64,000 nucleotides of DNA from Chloranthus sessilifolius (GCA_021018995.1 CM037590.1:103727097-103791096), one strand, 5' to 3'; positions 10,385-22,779 are shown, numbered from the stretch's first letter. Notes: generated by a model not told the origin, from the letters alone. Program-made: numbers and translations.

Positions 10385-10435
10385 CCTGTAATATATAGTC
10401 GAGAGGTGAGCTAATAGTCTAAGCTCAATAGGGAA
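10385..10435. repeat. Conserved LTR block with small hairpin (family A/B copy)
   Basis: A block of about 50 bp (CCTGTRAYRTATAGTC ... GAGCTA ... TAGCTCAATAGGGAA) recurs in all chromovirus LTRs here: 20061-20112, 25504-25554, 51189-51239 and 60984-61034. The GAGCTA / TAGCTC halves can pair. It is far more conserved between families than the sequence around it. Confidence 0.75.
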
Positions 10436-10674
10436 ACATAACTAACATGTAGATCTTCACATCACACATATATCTCATGACATAATCCAAAACATACTTT
10501 TCTTGCTAAGATTCACAATTTAAAAGTATTTAAATTGACACAACTATAAAATTTGATGCATATTTCAAAGCACACTAATCATGATTTCCTAAACTTGTTC
10601 TTATAACAAAAAAACTTAAATCAGTTACATAAATACAATCCCGAGCATATATAGCATCGAGAGCTACACATACA

Positions 10675-10830
10675 CTGATGGGAACCCAATCATCTTCGTT
10701 TACCGCAAATATACTTTGCTCGCACATATACTTGTGTGAGCAAATATACTTTGCTCACACATATACTGATGGGAACCCAATCATCCACACATATACTTTG
10801 CTCACACATATACTTGTGCTGAGCAAAGTA
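10675..10830. repeat. Local scrambled duplication inside the shared LTR
   Basis: TGATGGGAACCCAATCATC and CATATACTTTGCTC-type words are each repeated two or three times. The sister LTR has single-copy sequence at 20350-20450. It looks like a template-switching or repair scar specific to this LTR. Confidence 0.7.
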
Positions 10831-11424
10831 TTACCGCAAATCGGTAAGCAAAGAACGGAAATCCCGCCGTACCGCAGCACAAAGGTTCGTTTCACATGAA
10901 TTCTTAAATCAAGGTGCGAAATTTAACTTATAATTTATCACCGTGAATTGTGAAAATTTATACTAAATTTGAAGTTTGAAAACTCAAAGCTCACACAAAC
11001 ACATAGGTGATTTTTTTTTATGTCACTCATACACACAGCTAATTCCTCACGCACACATTTCTAATTTCACACACACACATAAATCTCTCTGAGTGCACAT
11101 ACACACACACACTTTTCATATTTAAAATCATGAACGAAATTCATGCTTAATAAATAAAAAAATTCATAAATCACACACACTTCCATCATATCACAAAATT
11201 CATGCTAGTTGTAATCAAAAACACATGTTACTGAGTTTTCCCTCCCTCAAAGCAGAGCTAAAACGAAGGATCCTTTATTCCGAGCTAGCTCTCCTAAAAC
11301 ATACTCATACTCACACCTAAAATACACAAATTCACATCCCGTAACTCATAAATGACAAAAAACGGGAAGACCTAAAGTCTCCTCCAAGTTTGCTTACTAA
11401 AAACACACAAATCTCTTAATCTGT

Positions 11425-11850
11425 CCAAATCAATCGATCGATTCCCAAACCGATCGATCAGTTTCCAAAATTGATTGATCGAAACACATTTCAATCGGTC
11501 AGTTTCCGCAGAAAATCAACATATCTCTCATGTCACAATTCGATCGATCGGTTCCCAAATTGATCGATCGTTTTTCAAATTGATCGATCGATTTCCAATT
11601 CGATTGATCGAATTCTATTTCGATGGAACGGTTTCCTCAAAAACTCCTAACACGCACACTGTTTTCGTAAACCGATCGATCAGTGTTCAAACCGGTCGAT
11701 CAAACTCCAAAATCAATCTATCGGTTTCCATTTCAATCAATCGATCGAATTTCATTTTGATCGACCGGTTTCTTCAAAAACCTTCATATTTTTGTCTTAT
11801 CAAAATCAATCGATTGGATACTTATTTCGATCGATCGGTTTTGATAGATT
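11425..11850. repeat. TCGA-centred palindrome array in the shared LTR
   Basis: Roughly 14 degenerate AATCGATCGATCGGTTT sites. In the best-preserved run (11535-11630) successive sites start 20, 20, 20 and 20-21 bp apart. Open reading through the array on the plus strand is a by-product of the repeat and not a gene. Confidence 0.85.
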
Positions 11851-12386
11851 CTTTAGAAACACGAGCTTCTTCTTCCCAAACTTATTTTTTCTCAAGTCTC
11901 CTATTCTTCTAATTTTCCACTCATATCATACTTCAACACTAACATGACTATGAATCACCCAAAAACACAATTATGCTCACCTTTAAGTGATCGATTCCTC
12001 AATCCACTTGCTCGGTGTAAAGTCCTAATTTGGGGAAATACGTTGATCTAAAATTCACAGACTTGACGCAGAGCCTCAATCTTGCACACCCAACACTAAG
12101 TCTAGAGTTCTCCTTCTTTTTCTCTCTTTTCAACAAATTCTCAACAACAAAGCAAAGGAAATGAGTTCCTTGCTTCCTTTTGCCTTTATACTTAAAATCC
12201 GTTACACCATACCTCGGTGTACGATATTCCATCTAATGGTCAATATCACCACAAACTCATTCTTTTTCACTCAAAACTTATCCTAACTCTTTAACTTTAA
12301 TATTTTTATATTATCAGGTACGTGCCCAACTGGGCACGCACACCAAATCGAACTGTTCGAAAGCCAAAAAGTTTCAGGATGTCACA

Positions 12387-12720
12387 TGCTTCCCTCCTTA
12401 GGAATTTTCATCCTCGAAAATGAACCTAAGGAACCCAGTTGTAGGACGCGGCATAAAAGGTTACATAGTCGAATTGATTCACACTCAGTCAAGATAGTAT
12501 CCACACACATCTAATCACACGCATTCAAGACATATCCACTCCCTGCATTGCATACAATCTAACATAACCATTCCCATTCATATGCAAAGACAAAATTATC
12601 AACATCCAAAATGTACACTTTCACAGGTGGCAATCATGCCACAACAGTTTTAAGGCTTAATTACATATAACAATGTTATAAATTTCAAAATGAAGAACAG
12701 CTATAGGCCACAGTCTCTCC
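12387..12720 (-). other. Element B 3' untranslated part with polypurine tract
   Basis: Next to the LTR the minus strand reads TAAGGAGGGAAGCA, a polypurine tract of the kind that primes plus-strand DNA synthesis. The rest, up to the aORF stop codon at 12721, has no recognisable frame. Confidence 0.7.
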
Positions 12721-13972
12721 TCAATCCTCCTCATCACCAGGCTGCTCATCCCCATCGTCGAGTCCACCAGCTCCAGAACTAGAAGCCTCAGGGATATATG
12801 CTCGTGTTGCTGCCATGTGATGCAGATAGTCTAAAGGGTACATGAAGCACATCGTCTCAGCCATCAAAGCCTCATGGTAATCCAGATGTCGGCTCAACTG
12901 ACGATTGTTCTCAGCCATGAGGGCCAAAACATCATCAATCGTAGCAGTAGATGAGTGCTGAGGTGGTGGGGGCACACGAATCAAAGCACACCGCTGAGGT
13001 GGAGCTACAGATGTTGGCTGGTCCTGATCTGGTGCAGCATGTTCAAGACACTCTTGATCTTGAGGAGCATCAGGTGCAGGTGGTACTTGCTCTTCCGCCC
13101 GTAGACTCTTCTTCAACTGATTATAAGTTTTATTCCAATCCTTGAGAGAGTAGAGCTGTACATTATCGGTCGATCTTGGCTCATCATCCGAAATCGTATA
13201 CTCGTCACCTCCCTGATAATCCTCAATCATACTGGAGATAAGCGAGAGTACGGAATCTCATCTATAGGCTTTGCTCTCCCCTCCAGCATTTTTCCTCTGG
13301 CATACTTGATGCCTTCAAAAGCAACATCTGGGGCACTAAGCCACATGCCAGCAAATGCCAAAAATAAGGCCTACTGTAAAACCCTGACCCTCTCGGTCTT
13401 GTGTCTCATAGGGTAGAGGTTGCACTTAAAGATTGTATGCAACTTCCATAAGTTATTAGGAAAATCGACTCTCTTAATTGCCTGGCCTAATCCTTGCCTG
13501 CCCTGGGTCATCTTCTCAATAACAATGTGAAAATCAACTGGCTTACGGTTTGGCGCCAATAAATCAATCCCAGTACCATACTCGACATAGCACTCAAGTG
13601 CGTCGGCAGCATGGTCATAACTGAACTCATACACCCTACCATCGATTTTAGTACAAACGGTGTTTGATTTATCACTACGTACATATTTGGGTAAAACAAT
13701 CTCACCATACGAGGGTAGTAGTAGTCGTTAAATGGTTTGAGTAGGCTTTCTAATTCGGCCTTAGTAAGGTATTGAAAAGCCCAATGTGTTATACCTTGCA
13801 CTCCCCGCTCTCGGAAGAGCCCTTGATAAATTTCATATTCCTTCTCAAACCCTTTTGCTGCCCACCACGCATTAGGTCGTTCCCGTGGTGGTGGTGGCTG
13901 CAAAGAACCCGGCCTTGTAGTGGTTTCTTTCGACGCCGAAGGCATAGACGGCTGCCTCATTTTAGGAGCCAT
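12721..13972 (-). pseudogene. Element B accessory ORF (aORF) downstream of pol
   Basis: The start codon at 13972 (MAPKMRQPSMPSASKE) lies eight bases after a predicted splice acceptor. Order: basic Ser/Pro-rich N-terminus; WWAAKGFEKEYEIYQGLF and LLKPFNDYYYPRMVRLFYPN; after a frameshift near 13680, YDHAADALECYVEYGTG and LHTIFKCNLYPMRHKTERV (13634-13371); then after stops the last part (13230-12721), with DWNKTYNQLKKSL, a Pro/Gln-rich linker, and a C-terminal segment with TIDDVLALMAENNRQLSRHL. The acidic end reads DDGDEQPGDEED. Intact length would be roughly 410 residues. The same architecture is seen in C, D and E. I know no function for it; position and conservation suggest an element-encoded accessory protein rather than a retroviral-type envelope, as no signal peptide or membrane segment is visible. 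Confidence 0.75.
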
Positions 13973-13979
13973 TGGGTTT

Positions 13980-14066
13980 CTAGAAAATAAACTAAAACCT
14001 AGGGGTGGAAAAATTAGGCTTGAACTTGAAATGACAAATTAAATCTCTTAGAAGTTTAGGGTTTAC
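13980..14066 (-). other. Putative 87-nt intron in the aORF leader of B
   Basis: Donor GAAAG|GTAAACCC and acceptor TTTATTTTCTAG|AAACCC on the minus strand match element A in position and length. Confidence 0.5.
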
Positions 14067-14215
14067 CTTTCAAAGAGATTTGGATTCAATCTCTTGAAGC
14101 ATCAATGCGTGAAAGATGATTGAAAATCGAACCTTTTTTATCTCCAAGAATAAGCATAAGGAAACCCCAAAGAAAAACCCATTCTTAATTTTTCGAATCA
14201 ACAAAACCCGATTCC

Positions 14216-14226
14216 CTTATATATCG
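14216..14226 (-). promoter_or_regulatory. TATA box for the aORF of B
   Basis: GATATATAAGGG on the minus strand, between the palindrome array and the predicted spliced leader, as in element A. Confidence 0.5.
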
Positions 14227-14228
14227 TC

Positions 14229-14590
14229 CAAATCGATTGATCAATTTTCAAAATCGATCGATCGGTTTTACTTTACACTACGCCGGTCGATTATTTCGAT
14301 CGATCAATTTTCAAAATCAATCAGTCGATTTTCATATTAACCTTGCCACCTGATAATATCGATCGATCAATTTCAATTTTGATCAATCAGTTTCCAAATT
14401 TGATCGATCGATTTCCATTTCGATCGATCGGTTTTCCACCTTTTTACTAGTTCAAATTTTTCTCTCTGTTTTATGAATTCGATCAATCAGTGAGTATTTC
14501 GATCGATCGATTTTCACAGATAAAGCCTGCGTCACTGTTCTGTCAAATCGATCAATCGATTTAGGTTTTGATCAGTTGATTTTGACAAAA
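14229..14590. repeat. TCGA-centred palindrome array between pol and aORF (element B)
   Basis: About 12 degenerate sites of the type AATCGATCGATCGGTTT, in the same position as in element A and abutting the aORF TATA box. Confidence 0.85.
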
Positions 14591-14744
14591 AACCTTAAAA
14601 TTTGTATTTTTATCTCCCAATTGACTGTAACTTCTTAACTTTCAAATATTTTGTTCTTTATAGCTTCAACAAGCTACTATACACACATTATAACATTGCT
14701 TGTATAATTTCATTAAAATTACAAGTCCAAAGAAAATTTTCGCT

Positions 14745-17700
14745 GAACTCATTGAAACAAAACGGATATTGATCGCGGATCTTGGCTTCATGCTCCCAAG
14801 TGGCCTCCTCAGCTGAATGATTCCGCTACTTAACAAGCTTTAACGGAATATGCTTTGTGCGCAATACTTGCTCCTTCTGATCAAGTATCTGAACCTGTTC
14901 TTCTCTCATGATCAAATCCTCATAAATTTCGATCAACTAAGCGTCAAAAATGTGTGTTGGGTCCCTCACATAATTCCTTAGCTTCGATACGTGAAATACA
15001 TTGTGCACCCGATCAAGTTACGGGGGTAAAGCAACTCTGTATGCAACTTCACCAACCCAACCCAAAATTTCAAAAGGTCCTATGTAGCGTTGGCTTAACT
15101 TTCCCCGCTTTTCAAAGTGCATGACACCTTTCATTGGTGAGATCTTGACAAACACGTGATCGCCAACTTGAAAATCGACACTTGTCCTCTTTATATCTGC
15201 ATAACTTTTCTGTCTACTCTGAGCCGTATTAATCCTTTCACGAATCAGACGAACGGCTTTGGCATTGCTCTCGATGACTTCCAGACCTAATATAAACTTT
15301 TCTTCTGTCTCTTCACAATTAATCGGTGATCTGCGTCGCCGTCCATATAGTGCCTCATAAGTTGTCATACCGATACTCGTCTGAAAATTATTATTGTATA
15401 CAAACTCGATCAATGGTAAGTGTTGATCACATGATCCCCGAAAATAAAGCATACACACTCTGAGCATATCTTCAATGATTTGATTCACCCGTTCAGTTTA
15501 TCCATCCGTCTGTGGGTGAAATGCCGAACTGAAATTTAATCGCGTACTCATTCCTTCTTAAATCTTTTGCCAAAACCTTGAAGTATATAACGGGTCACGA
15601 TCAGAGACAATGCTCACTAGAATACCATATAATCGAATAATCTCCTTCATATACATCTTTGTGAGCCTTCCTGTCGTATACATTGTATTGTATGGCAAGA
15701 AGTGGGCTGATTTGGTTAGTCGATCGACGACCACCCAAATGACATTATGCCTCTTTGTTGTCCGTGGTAATCCCAATATGAAGTCCATAGAAATTAAGTC
15801 CCATTTCCACTCTGGTATGAGGTTGCAGTAAACCTATCGGATGTCTGTGATCCACCTTCACTTGCTAACATACTAAACACTTTGAAACGTATTCAGCAAC
15901 ATCCTGTTTCAAACCTCTCCACCAATAGTTCTTCTTCAGATCCTGGTTATATCTTAGTACCACCACGATGAATAGCATTCTTAGACTTATGGGCTTTGTC
16001 TAGAATAATTTGCCAAAGGTCGGCATCAATCGGTATACATAGACGTCCCCTGAATAATAGTGATCCATCCTACTTGATGGAGAAATCGGGTCTACTGCCA
16101 TCAATCACACCATGTCTAATCTTCACTAACTCTATATCTTTCATCTGTAACTCATATATGTGATCGAAGATCATCAGTCGGATTGTGATGTTAGCCAACA
16201 AGGCTCTTGAAGCTTACACCTCGATCTTCGTGTCATATAAAAAAGATCTTCTAATAGTTTCCATCTACAGATTCCCATAATAAGGCTAGACAGTAGAGCC
16301 AAACATTTTCAGCTAAAAGCATCTGTTACAATGTTCACCTTGCCTGGGTGATACTGAATGGAGCAATCGTAATCCTTGAGAAATTCCATCCATCTCTATT
16401 GCCTCATATTTAGTTCCTTCTGCGTGAACAAGTATTTGAGGCTCTTGTGATCCGTGAATATCTCAACGGTTTCTCCATACAAGTAGTGTCTCCACATCTT
16501 CAACATGAAGATCACTGCTGCTAGTTTTAAATCATGTGTTGGATAATTTTTCTCATGGTCTTTAAGCTGTCTCGACCCATAACCATTTACTTTCAGATTC
16601 TAGTTGAGCACACAACCTAAGCCACTGTGTGAAGACTCACTATACACAGTAAACCCTCCACTGTCTAATAAAATAGCCAACATTGGTGTTGAAGTTAGTC
16701 TCTTCCTGAGTTCTTGAAAACTCTTCAGTCCACTCAAGCTTCCTATCTTTTCTTATAAGTCTCGTGAGTGGTCCTGAGATCTTTGAAAATCCTTCAACAA
16801 ACCGTCTGTAATACTCAGCCAGACAGAGGAAACTATGAATCTCAGTCACAGTCTTTGGTTATTCCCATTCCACTACTGCCTTGATCTTTGTTGGATCCAC
16901 TGTAACACCTTCTTCTAAGACTACATGTCCCAAGAAGCTCACTTTCTTTAACCAAAACTCACACTTAATGAGCGTCACATATAGTTGGTGTTCATGTGGT
17001 GTCTGTAAAGCTATCCTCAGATGCTGCTCATGTTCTTCCTTCATTTTCGAGTAAATGCGGATGTTGTCTACGAACACGACTATATAAGTATCGAGGTGTG
17101 GTTTGAACACCCGATTCATTAGATCCATGAATGAAGTTGGTGCATTAGTTAAGCCAAAAAGCATCACTAAGTACTCGTAAAGGGTATCGATTCTTGATAG
17201 TCAATTTATTCAATTGACGATAGTCGATGCACAATCTCATCAATCCGTCCTTCTTCTTCACAAATAAGACTGGTACTCCCCAATGAGACATGTTTGGTCT
17301 TATGAATCCTTTATCTAAGAGTTCCTGCAACTGGTCCTTTAACTCCTTCAACTCAGCTAGAGTCATTCGATATGGTGCTTTAGATACTGGCCCTGTCCCG
17401 ATGCTAAGTCGATGGAAAACTCAACTTCTCTATCTGGTGGCAATCCCAGCAATTCATCCAGAAACACGTCTTGAAACTCCCGAGCAATCAGAATTTCTGC
17501 TATTACGTTCTTCTCTTCCTATTGCTCTTTCAGAAAAGCGAAGTATCCACTTCATCCCTTTCTCATCAAACGTTCTGCTCGGACTACGAAGATAAGCGGT
17601 ACGAAGGTTGATCGCATTCCTAGAAACTTGAACAATCTACTCCTATTCGGTCGAAAAGTAAATATCGTCTTTCGGGAATCAACACTCGCACCATGTGTGG

Positions 17701-18060
17701 ATAAGCATTTTATGTTATGGATTACATCGAATCCTTGCATATTCAACAGGATCAAATCCTCCACCAATTCATGACTTTCAAAATCCCTTATGACGACTAT
17801 AACGGATCGACATACTGTATCGGTACTGGCCAAATTTCCCTTTGGGACTGATACTTCCAAAATAAAATCTCAGGTCTCAAGAATGACCTTCACTTTCGTT
17901 GCAAACTGTGACATCAAAAATGAGTGAGTTGACCCTAGGTCTATCAACACTCTTGCTTTATAACAAAGATAATCGCCCTTACCATACATTTGCAAAGAAC
18001 CTACATCACATACATATTTAATCAATTACATATGTACCAAAAATTAAGCATGTTGACATT
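14745..18060 (-). pseudogene. pol: Element B pol, broken
   Basis: The protease near 17930-17552 has ARVLIDLGSTHSF, so the catalytic Asp is present. RT lies at 17366-16859; about 140 bp are missing compared with A (A positions 8078-8217), removing the block with LRSGYHQ, and the catalytic motif reads FVDNIRIYSK with the second Asp changed to Asn, so RT would be dead. RNase H remains near 16640-16350 are fragmentary. Integrase: [20 protein letters not shown] and VSDRDPLYTSRFW at 15788-15558, then the C-terminal part at 15488-15018 (YNNNFQTSIGMTTYEALYGR; GKLSQRYIGPFEILG). The chromodomain lies to about 14745 and is out of frame. It depends on other copies for movement. Confidence 0.85.
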
Positions 18061-19445
18061 AGGATTTAAAGACTACTTTTAAAATTGATGCACCTTCTTC
18101 ATCTAAAATTTCAATCAATGATATATGTATTGAATTTAAATCAAAAATTTCACCTTGGATGATATCATTGTTGTTTCGGGCGTCCTGAGTGGTAATGACA
18201 TATGCATGCCCTTGCACAGTAGACCTTACAGTCCATATAGGCCTCGACATAGCAACTGATGTCGTCCTCTCCTTTCTCAGCTCTGAGTAATCCTTGATCA
18301 TATGCCACATCTTTCCGCACTTGAAGCATCCTCTCATACCCTGTCTATAATCTGAGGTCTTGTTAGACTTGCCACATCTAGCACATGTCTCAATCGGAGT
18401 GGATGATGCTGCCCTAGAGAATCCCTGAGTAACTGATAATCCCATAGTAGTCACAGGGCCCTCATAGCGGAAAGGTCGAATTGATGTAGGCATAGGTGGC
18501 CTAGAATAATTTGTTTGAGCAGGTTGCTTGGAATTGGTGCTACGAATCTTGGCTTTTTATTCACCGACTTGTAATTGCTTGATCTCCCTTAACCTGCCTT
18601 GCCCTTATTCTGTTGGCCCTGTCTTTTATACATATCATCGATATCTTTCTCGGCAACCAGCGCCTTTCCCATTACTGCTCCATAGGACTCCAACTCTAGT
18701 ACGGAGATCCTATCCCGTATGATCGGCCTTAGGCCGCTTTCAAACTTGTTGGCCTTCATCAATTACGTGACCATGTACTATGGAGCAAACCTAGATAGCC
18801 TTGTAAACTCAGTGTCGTACTCTCGTACGGACATTCCTCCTTGCTCCAATGTCAAAATTTTAATTGTCATCTGGTCCTCACCTGCATGGGGAAATACTCT
18901 TTGTTGAACACCTCAACAAATTCCTCCCATGCCCCTAATCCCTTTGGATTGTCTTGTTCTCTCATTCTTAATACCAATTTCCACCACGGATCGACTTCTC
19001 CCTCCAACTGATAGAGGTCCAACTTACTTTCTCCTCTTCAGTACACGGTTATCTCTGGAGGAGTTTCTCAATCTGATTAAGCCATTTTTTTGCTTCCAGC
19101 GAATCCATCTGACCATTGAAACTAGGAGGTCTCAATCTCCTAAACTCAATAAAGGTCGATGGCGTTTGTGGAATCGAAGGTAGGTGGCTGCTGATGGTTA
19201 ATGGCACTATTTGTAGCCATCAGTGCCGTCTGTTGAGCCATGGCATTAACCACAGCTTCCATGGCTTGCGCCATTCTCTGCTTGTCCTCTCTATCTTGAT
19301 CTCTCTCTTCCGGAATACTTCCTTCCGAAACCTCTCTGTTACCCAACGAAACTCTATTGGAACTAGTGGGAATCTCGTCCCCACTTCTCAAGTTTTGTCC
19401 ATGACCGCCTCTCGGTCTTCCTCTACCTCTACCTCTAGCGGACAT
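18061..19445 (-). pseudogene. gag: Element B gag
   Basis: The start codon at 19445 opens MSARGRGRGRPRGGHGQN, followed by an acidic linker and a QAMEAVVNAMAQQTALMATN segment. The middle capsid part is in changing frames. The C-terminal frame 18493-18059 holds the zinc-knuckle region, CARCGKSNKTSDYRQ and CFKCGKMWHMIKDY. In both knuckles the last Cys is Tyr, and in the second the usual Gly before His is Trp, so zinc binding is probably lost. The full gag region is kept, unlike in A. Confidence 0.8.
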
Positions 19446-19562
19446 AATAGCGTTCTGTAATATGAAACCAAAAGTTTCATTAGCAGAATATCCTTATATT
19501 ATGACAGAATCTTAAACATATGAATCACATCTAAGGCTTAACAGAAACCTCTAGAGCATATG

Positions 19563-19575
19563 CTTTGATACCAAC
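19563..19575 (-). promoter_or_regulatory. Primer-binding site of element B
   Basis: The minus strand reads GTTGGTATCAAAGC directly inside the LTR, identical to element A. Confidence 0.8.
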
Positions 19576-22094
19576 TGTGACAGCTCATATTTTTGCACCC
19601 GAAAACCCGTACCGTCCGATCACCCATATGGCGATCTTGAAATACACGAACACTTGGTACATCCACACACAAAGCGGAAACAAGCATATATTCTAACTAA
19701 GCATATAAAGTCATCATAAGGAATTTAAATATCCAATTCTAGTATAATGATAATGTCCAAATCACAATAAAAGACGGTTCTAATCCCATGCAAAACACAT
19801 GGACAAAAGAACCGAACTGAACTACCAGTGATGACTAATCGTCACCCGAAACATGGTTTACAAAATAATACCGTATTACATAATTACATGAGTTCTAATA
19901 AAACTAGCCGGACGTACCAAGCCTTATAAATAAATCTCAAAATAAACACTCGCAGCTCTGCCCACTAGAAGAACTCGTCAAGAGGGGGCTCAGTCTCCTC
20001 CTATGGTATGTACTTTGGGTCCTCAAGATCAATGTCCTCAATTCTCGCGTCTACTCTTGTACCTGTGACGTATAGTCGAGGGTTGCGCTAATAGTCTGAG
20101 CTCAATAGGAAAACATAACTAACATGCAGATCTTCACATCACACATATATCTCATGACATAATCCAAAACATACTTTTCTTGCTAAAATTCACAATTTAA
20201 AATATTTAAATTGACACAAAACTGATATTTGATGCATATTTCAAAGCACACTAATCATGATTTTCAAAACTTGCTCTTATAACAAAGAAACTTAAATCAA
20301 TTTCTTAAATATAATCTCAAGCATATATAACATCGAGAGCTACACATATACCGATGGGAACCCCAATCATCATCGTTCAATGAACTATTTTCACAAATGC
20401 CCAAGCCTCTTCAAATGAGGTGACTTGTGTCAAACGAAGTATTACCACAGATCGGTAATCAAGGAACGGATATCACGCCGTACCGGAGAACAAAAGTTTG
20501 TTTCGCATGAATTCTTAAATCAAATTACGAAATTTAACTTATAGTTTATCACCGTGAATTGTGATAATTTATACTAGATTTGAAGTTTGAAATCTCAAAG
20601 CTCACATACACACATAGGAGATTCTTTCTACTGTCAGATACACACAGCTGATTCCTCACACACACATTTTTGATTTCACACACATAAATCTCTCTAAGTG
20701 CACATACACACAAACTTTTCAAATTTAAAATCATGAACGAAATTCATGCTTAATAAATGAAAAAATTCATAAATCACACACACTTCCATCACATCACAAA
20801 ATCCATGCTATTGTACTCAAATACACATGTTACTGAGTTTTCCCTCCCTGAAAGCGGAGCTAAAACGAAGGTTCCTCTATTCGAGCTAGCTCTCCTAGAA
20901 CATACTCATAATCACACCTAAAACACACAAATTCACATCCCGTAAGTCATAAATGACAAGATACAGGAAGACCTAAAGTCTCCTCCAAGTCCGCTTACTA
21001 AAAACACACAAATCTTTGAATCTGTCCAAATCGATCGATCGATTCCCAAACCGATCGATCGGTTTCCTCATAAAATCAGCACATCTCTCATGTCACAATC
21101 CAATCGATCGGTTCCTAAATTGATCTATCAGTTTTCAAATCGATCGAATTTCATTTCGATCACCGGTTTCTTCAGAAAACCACATACTTCTGGTGACACA
21201 ATCCGATTGATCGATTTCCAAATCGATCGATCGATTTTCTTTTTGATCGATCGAATTCCATTTCGATTGATCGATTTCTTCAAAAACTCCTAACACTCTC
21301 ATTTTTTTCACAAACCGATCGATCAATGTTCAAACCGATCGACCGGACTCCAAAATCGATCTATTGTTTTCCATTTCGATCGATCGGTTACAGAAATAGA
21401 TCGATCGAATTTCATTTCGATCGATCAGTTTCTTCTGAAACCTTCATATTTTTATCTTATTAAAATTGATTGATCGGATACTTATTTTGATCGATCAATT
21501 TTAAAAGATTTTTTAGAAACACGGGCTTCATCTTTCCAAACTCATTTTTTCTCAAGTTTAACTCCTGTTCTTCTAATTTTCCACTCATATCATACTTCAA
21601 GACTAATATAATTATGAATCACTCAAAGATATAATTATGCTCACCTTTAAGTGGTCGATTCCTCGATCCATGTACTCACACCGAAGAAAGGATTTCAAAG
21701 TCATAATTTAGGGAAATATGTTGATCTGAAATCCACAGACTTCACACAGAGCCTCAATCTTGCACACCCAACACTAGGTCTAGATTTTTCCTTCTTTTTC
21801 TCTCTTCTCAACAAATTCTCAACAACAAAGCAAAGGAAATGAATTCCTTGCTTTCATTTGCCTTTTATACTTAAAAGCATAGCATTTGGGTGTTAAGCTA
21901 TTACACCGTACCTCGGTGTATGATATTCCATCTAATGGTGATATCAATATCACCATGAACTCATTCTTTTTCACTTAAAACTTATCCTAACTCTTTAACT
22001 AACTTTAATATTTTTATATTATCAGGTGCCTGACCAGTCGGGCACGCACACCGAGTAGGACTGTTCGAAAATCAAAAATCTTCAAGATGTCGCA
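19576..22094 (-). repeat. 5' LTR of element B
   Basis: 2,519 bp, starting TGTGACAGCTC on the plus strand and ending GATGTCGCA, where one base of the expected GTCACA end is changed. A TATA box (minus strand AAGTATAAAAGGC) lies near 21862-21874. It carries the conserved hairpin block (20061-20112), one copy of the GGATATC.CGCCGTACC word (20464-20487) and the palindrome array (21026-21510). Confidence 0.9.
21026..21510. repeat. TCGA-centred palindrome array in the 5' LTR of B
   Basis: About 16 sites of the AATCGATCGATCGATTT type, several perfect, with spacing near 20 bp in the well-preserved parts. It is slightly longer than the array in the shared LTR. Confidence 0.85.
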
Positions 22095-22779
22095 TCTGTA
22101 GCATGGCATCCGTTATGGCAATAGTATGGTCTTGAAATCTTGTGGGGCAAAAAGGTACAGTTAGGTGCTGAGGATCATCCTGAGATGAGTCATGGTTAAA
22201 AGCCCACGCTTCCCCTTTTTGAGATGTTGGGTGCGATTTTATACCCAACAGAGACTGAAATTTTATCTTCCAGAGCTTAATCTTTGGGAAGCAATTCATC
22301 ATTGACTTTAATTCATAAAATCCTCCCACTTAGGAGGCTTATTCCTTAAGGTCTCCGAATCAGTCTCATTCAACACATGGTGTTGCATTGGTTCCTCGCT
22401 AAGGGTCTCAAAAAGTTCCTAAGCAATCGTAATCTCGATAGAGCGAAGTTGAAGAATAAAGACTAATCATATTTATGATTCTAAAATAGAAACTAGAAAC
22501 TTGAGAAATCGTACTAATTACGATCGATCAAAAGAGCAAGAATCATACTGAATAAAGAAGAGAAATTATATTTACGATTTTGCACTATGGAGTTCATGTT
22601 ACTGCTAAAGATCACGTGAGAATTGCATCGCTGATTTGCTTGATTTATGTTTATATATTTGATATTAAATTCAAGTCTTAACCTATTACAAGCGCACAAT
22701 GGAAATATAGACACCCAAATTTGGCCCAAGGCCTGATCGAAACACATTTCGAGAGAGGTGCACTTTCGAGCTTTTGATG
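22095..22779. other. Unassigned sequence next to the outer LTR end
   Basis: A minus-strand frame at 22329-22072 (85 codons) has no recognisable domain and runs into the LTR, so I do not call it a gene. Words like CGTAATTACGATTTT near 22500-22580 recall 59410-59590, hinting at a shared old repeat. Confidence 0.35.

Larger units (their letters stand above)
9899..12386 (-). repeat. LTR shared by elements A (5' LTR) and B (3' LTR)
   Basis: 2,488 bp from TGTGACAGCTC to GGATGTCACA, ends TG...CA. The left side abuts a primer site (A internal) and the right side abuts a polypurine tract (B 3' end), so one LTR serves both elements. A TATA box on the minus strand (AAGTATAAAGGC, about 12184-12196) implies transcription starting near 12160. 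A possible leader splice donor (CTTAAAG|GTGAGC) lies near 11985. The palindrome array at 11425-11850 falls in the transcribed part. It matches the LTR at 19576-22094 throughout, except for the rearranged stretch at 10675-10830. Confidence 0.9.
9899..22094 (-). mobile_element. Element B: Tekay-like chromovirus with both LTRs (12.2 kb)
   Basis: LTRs are at 9899-12386 and 19576-22094. Between them, on the minus strand, lie PBS, gag, pol, palindrome array, aORF and polypurine tract. LTR identity is uneven: over about the first 390 bp (9899-10285 against 19576-19965) only a few differences are visible, then it drops to roughly 90%. Because the 3' LTR is shared with element A, the flanking target duplication of B cannot be read. 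Confidence 0.9.

Noticed and set aside
11425..11850. CRISPR-like look of short repeats with regular spacing
   Set aside because: The repeats are palindromic and degenerate, the gaps are not unique spacers, they lie inside plant LTRs, and no associated genes exist.
11475..11912. 145-codon plus-strand reading frame in the shared LTR
   Set aside because: It is antisense to the element and is a by-product of the 20-bp palindrome repeat; no domain, and the sister LTR does not keep it.
12721..13972. aORF as the transposase of a separate DNA transposon
   Set aside because: It recurs at the same place between pol and 3' LTR in every element, with no terminal inverted repeats around it, and I see no DDE-type motif.
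22072..22329. 85-codon minus-strand frame as a small host gene
   Set aside because: It overlaps the LTR end, and shows no recognisable domain or conserved context.
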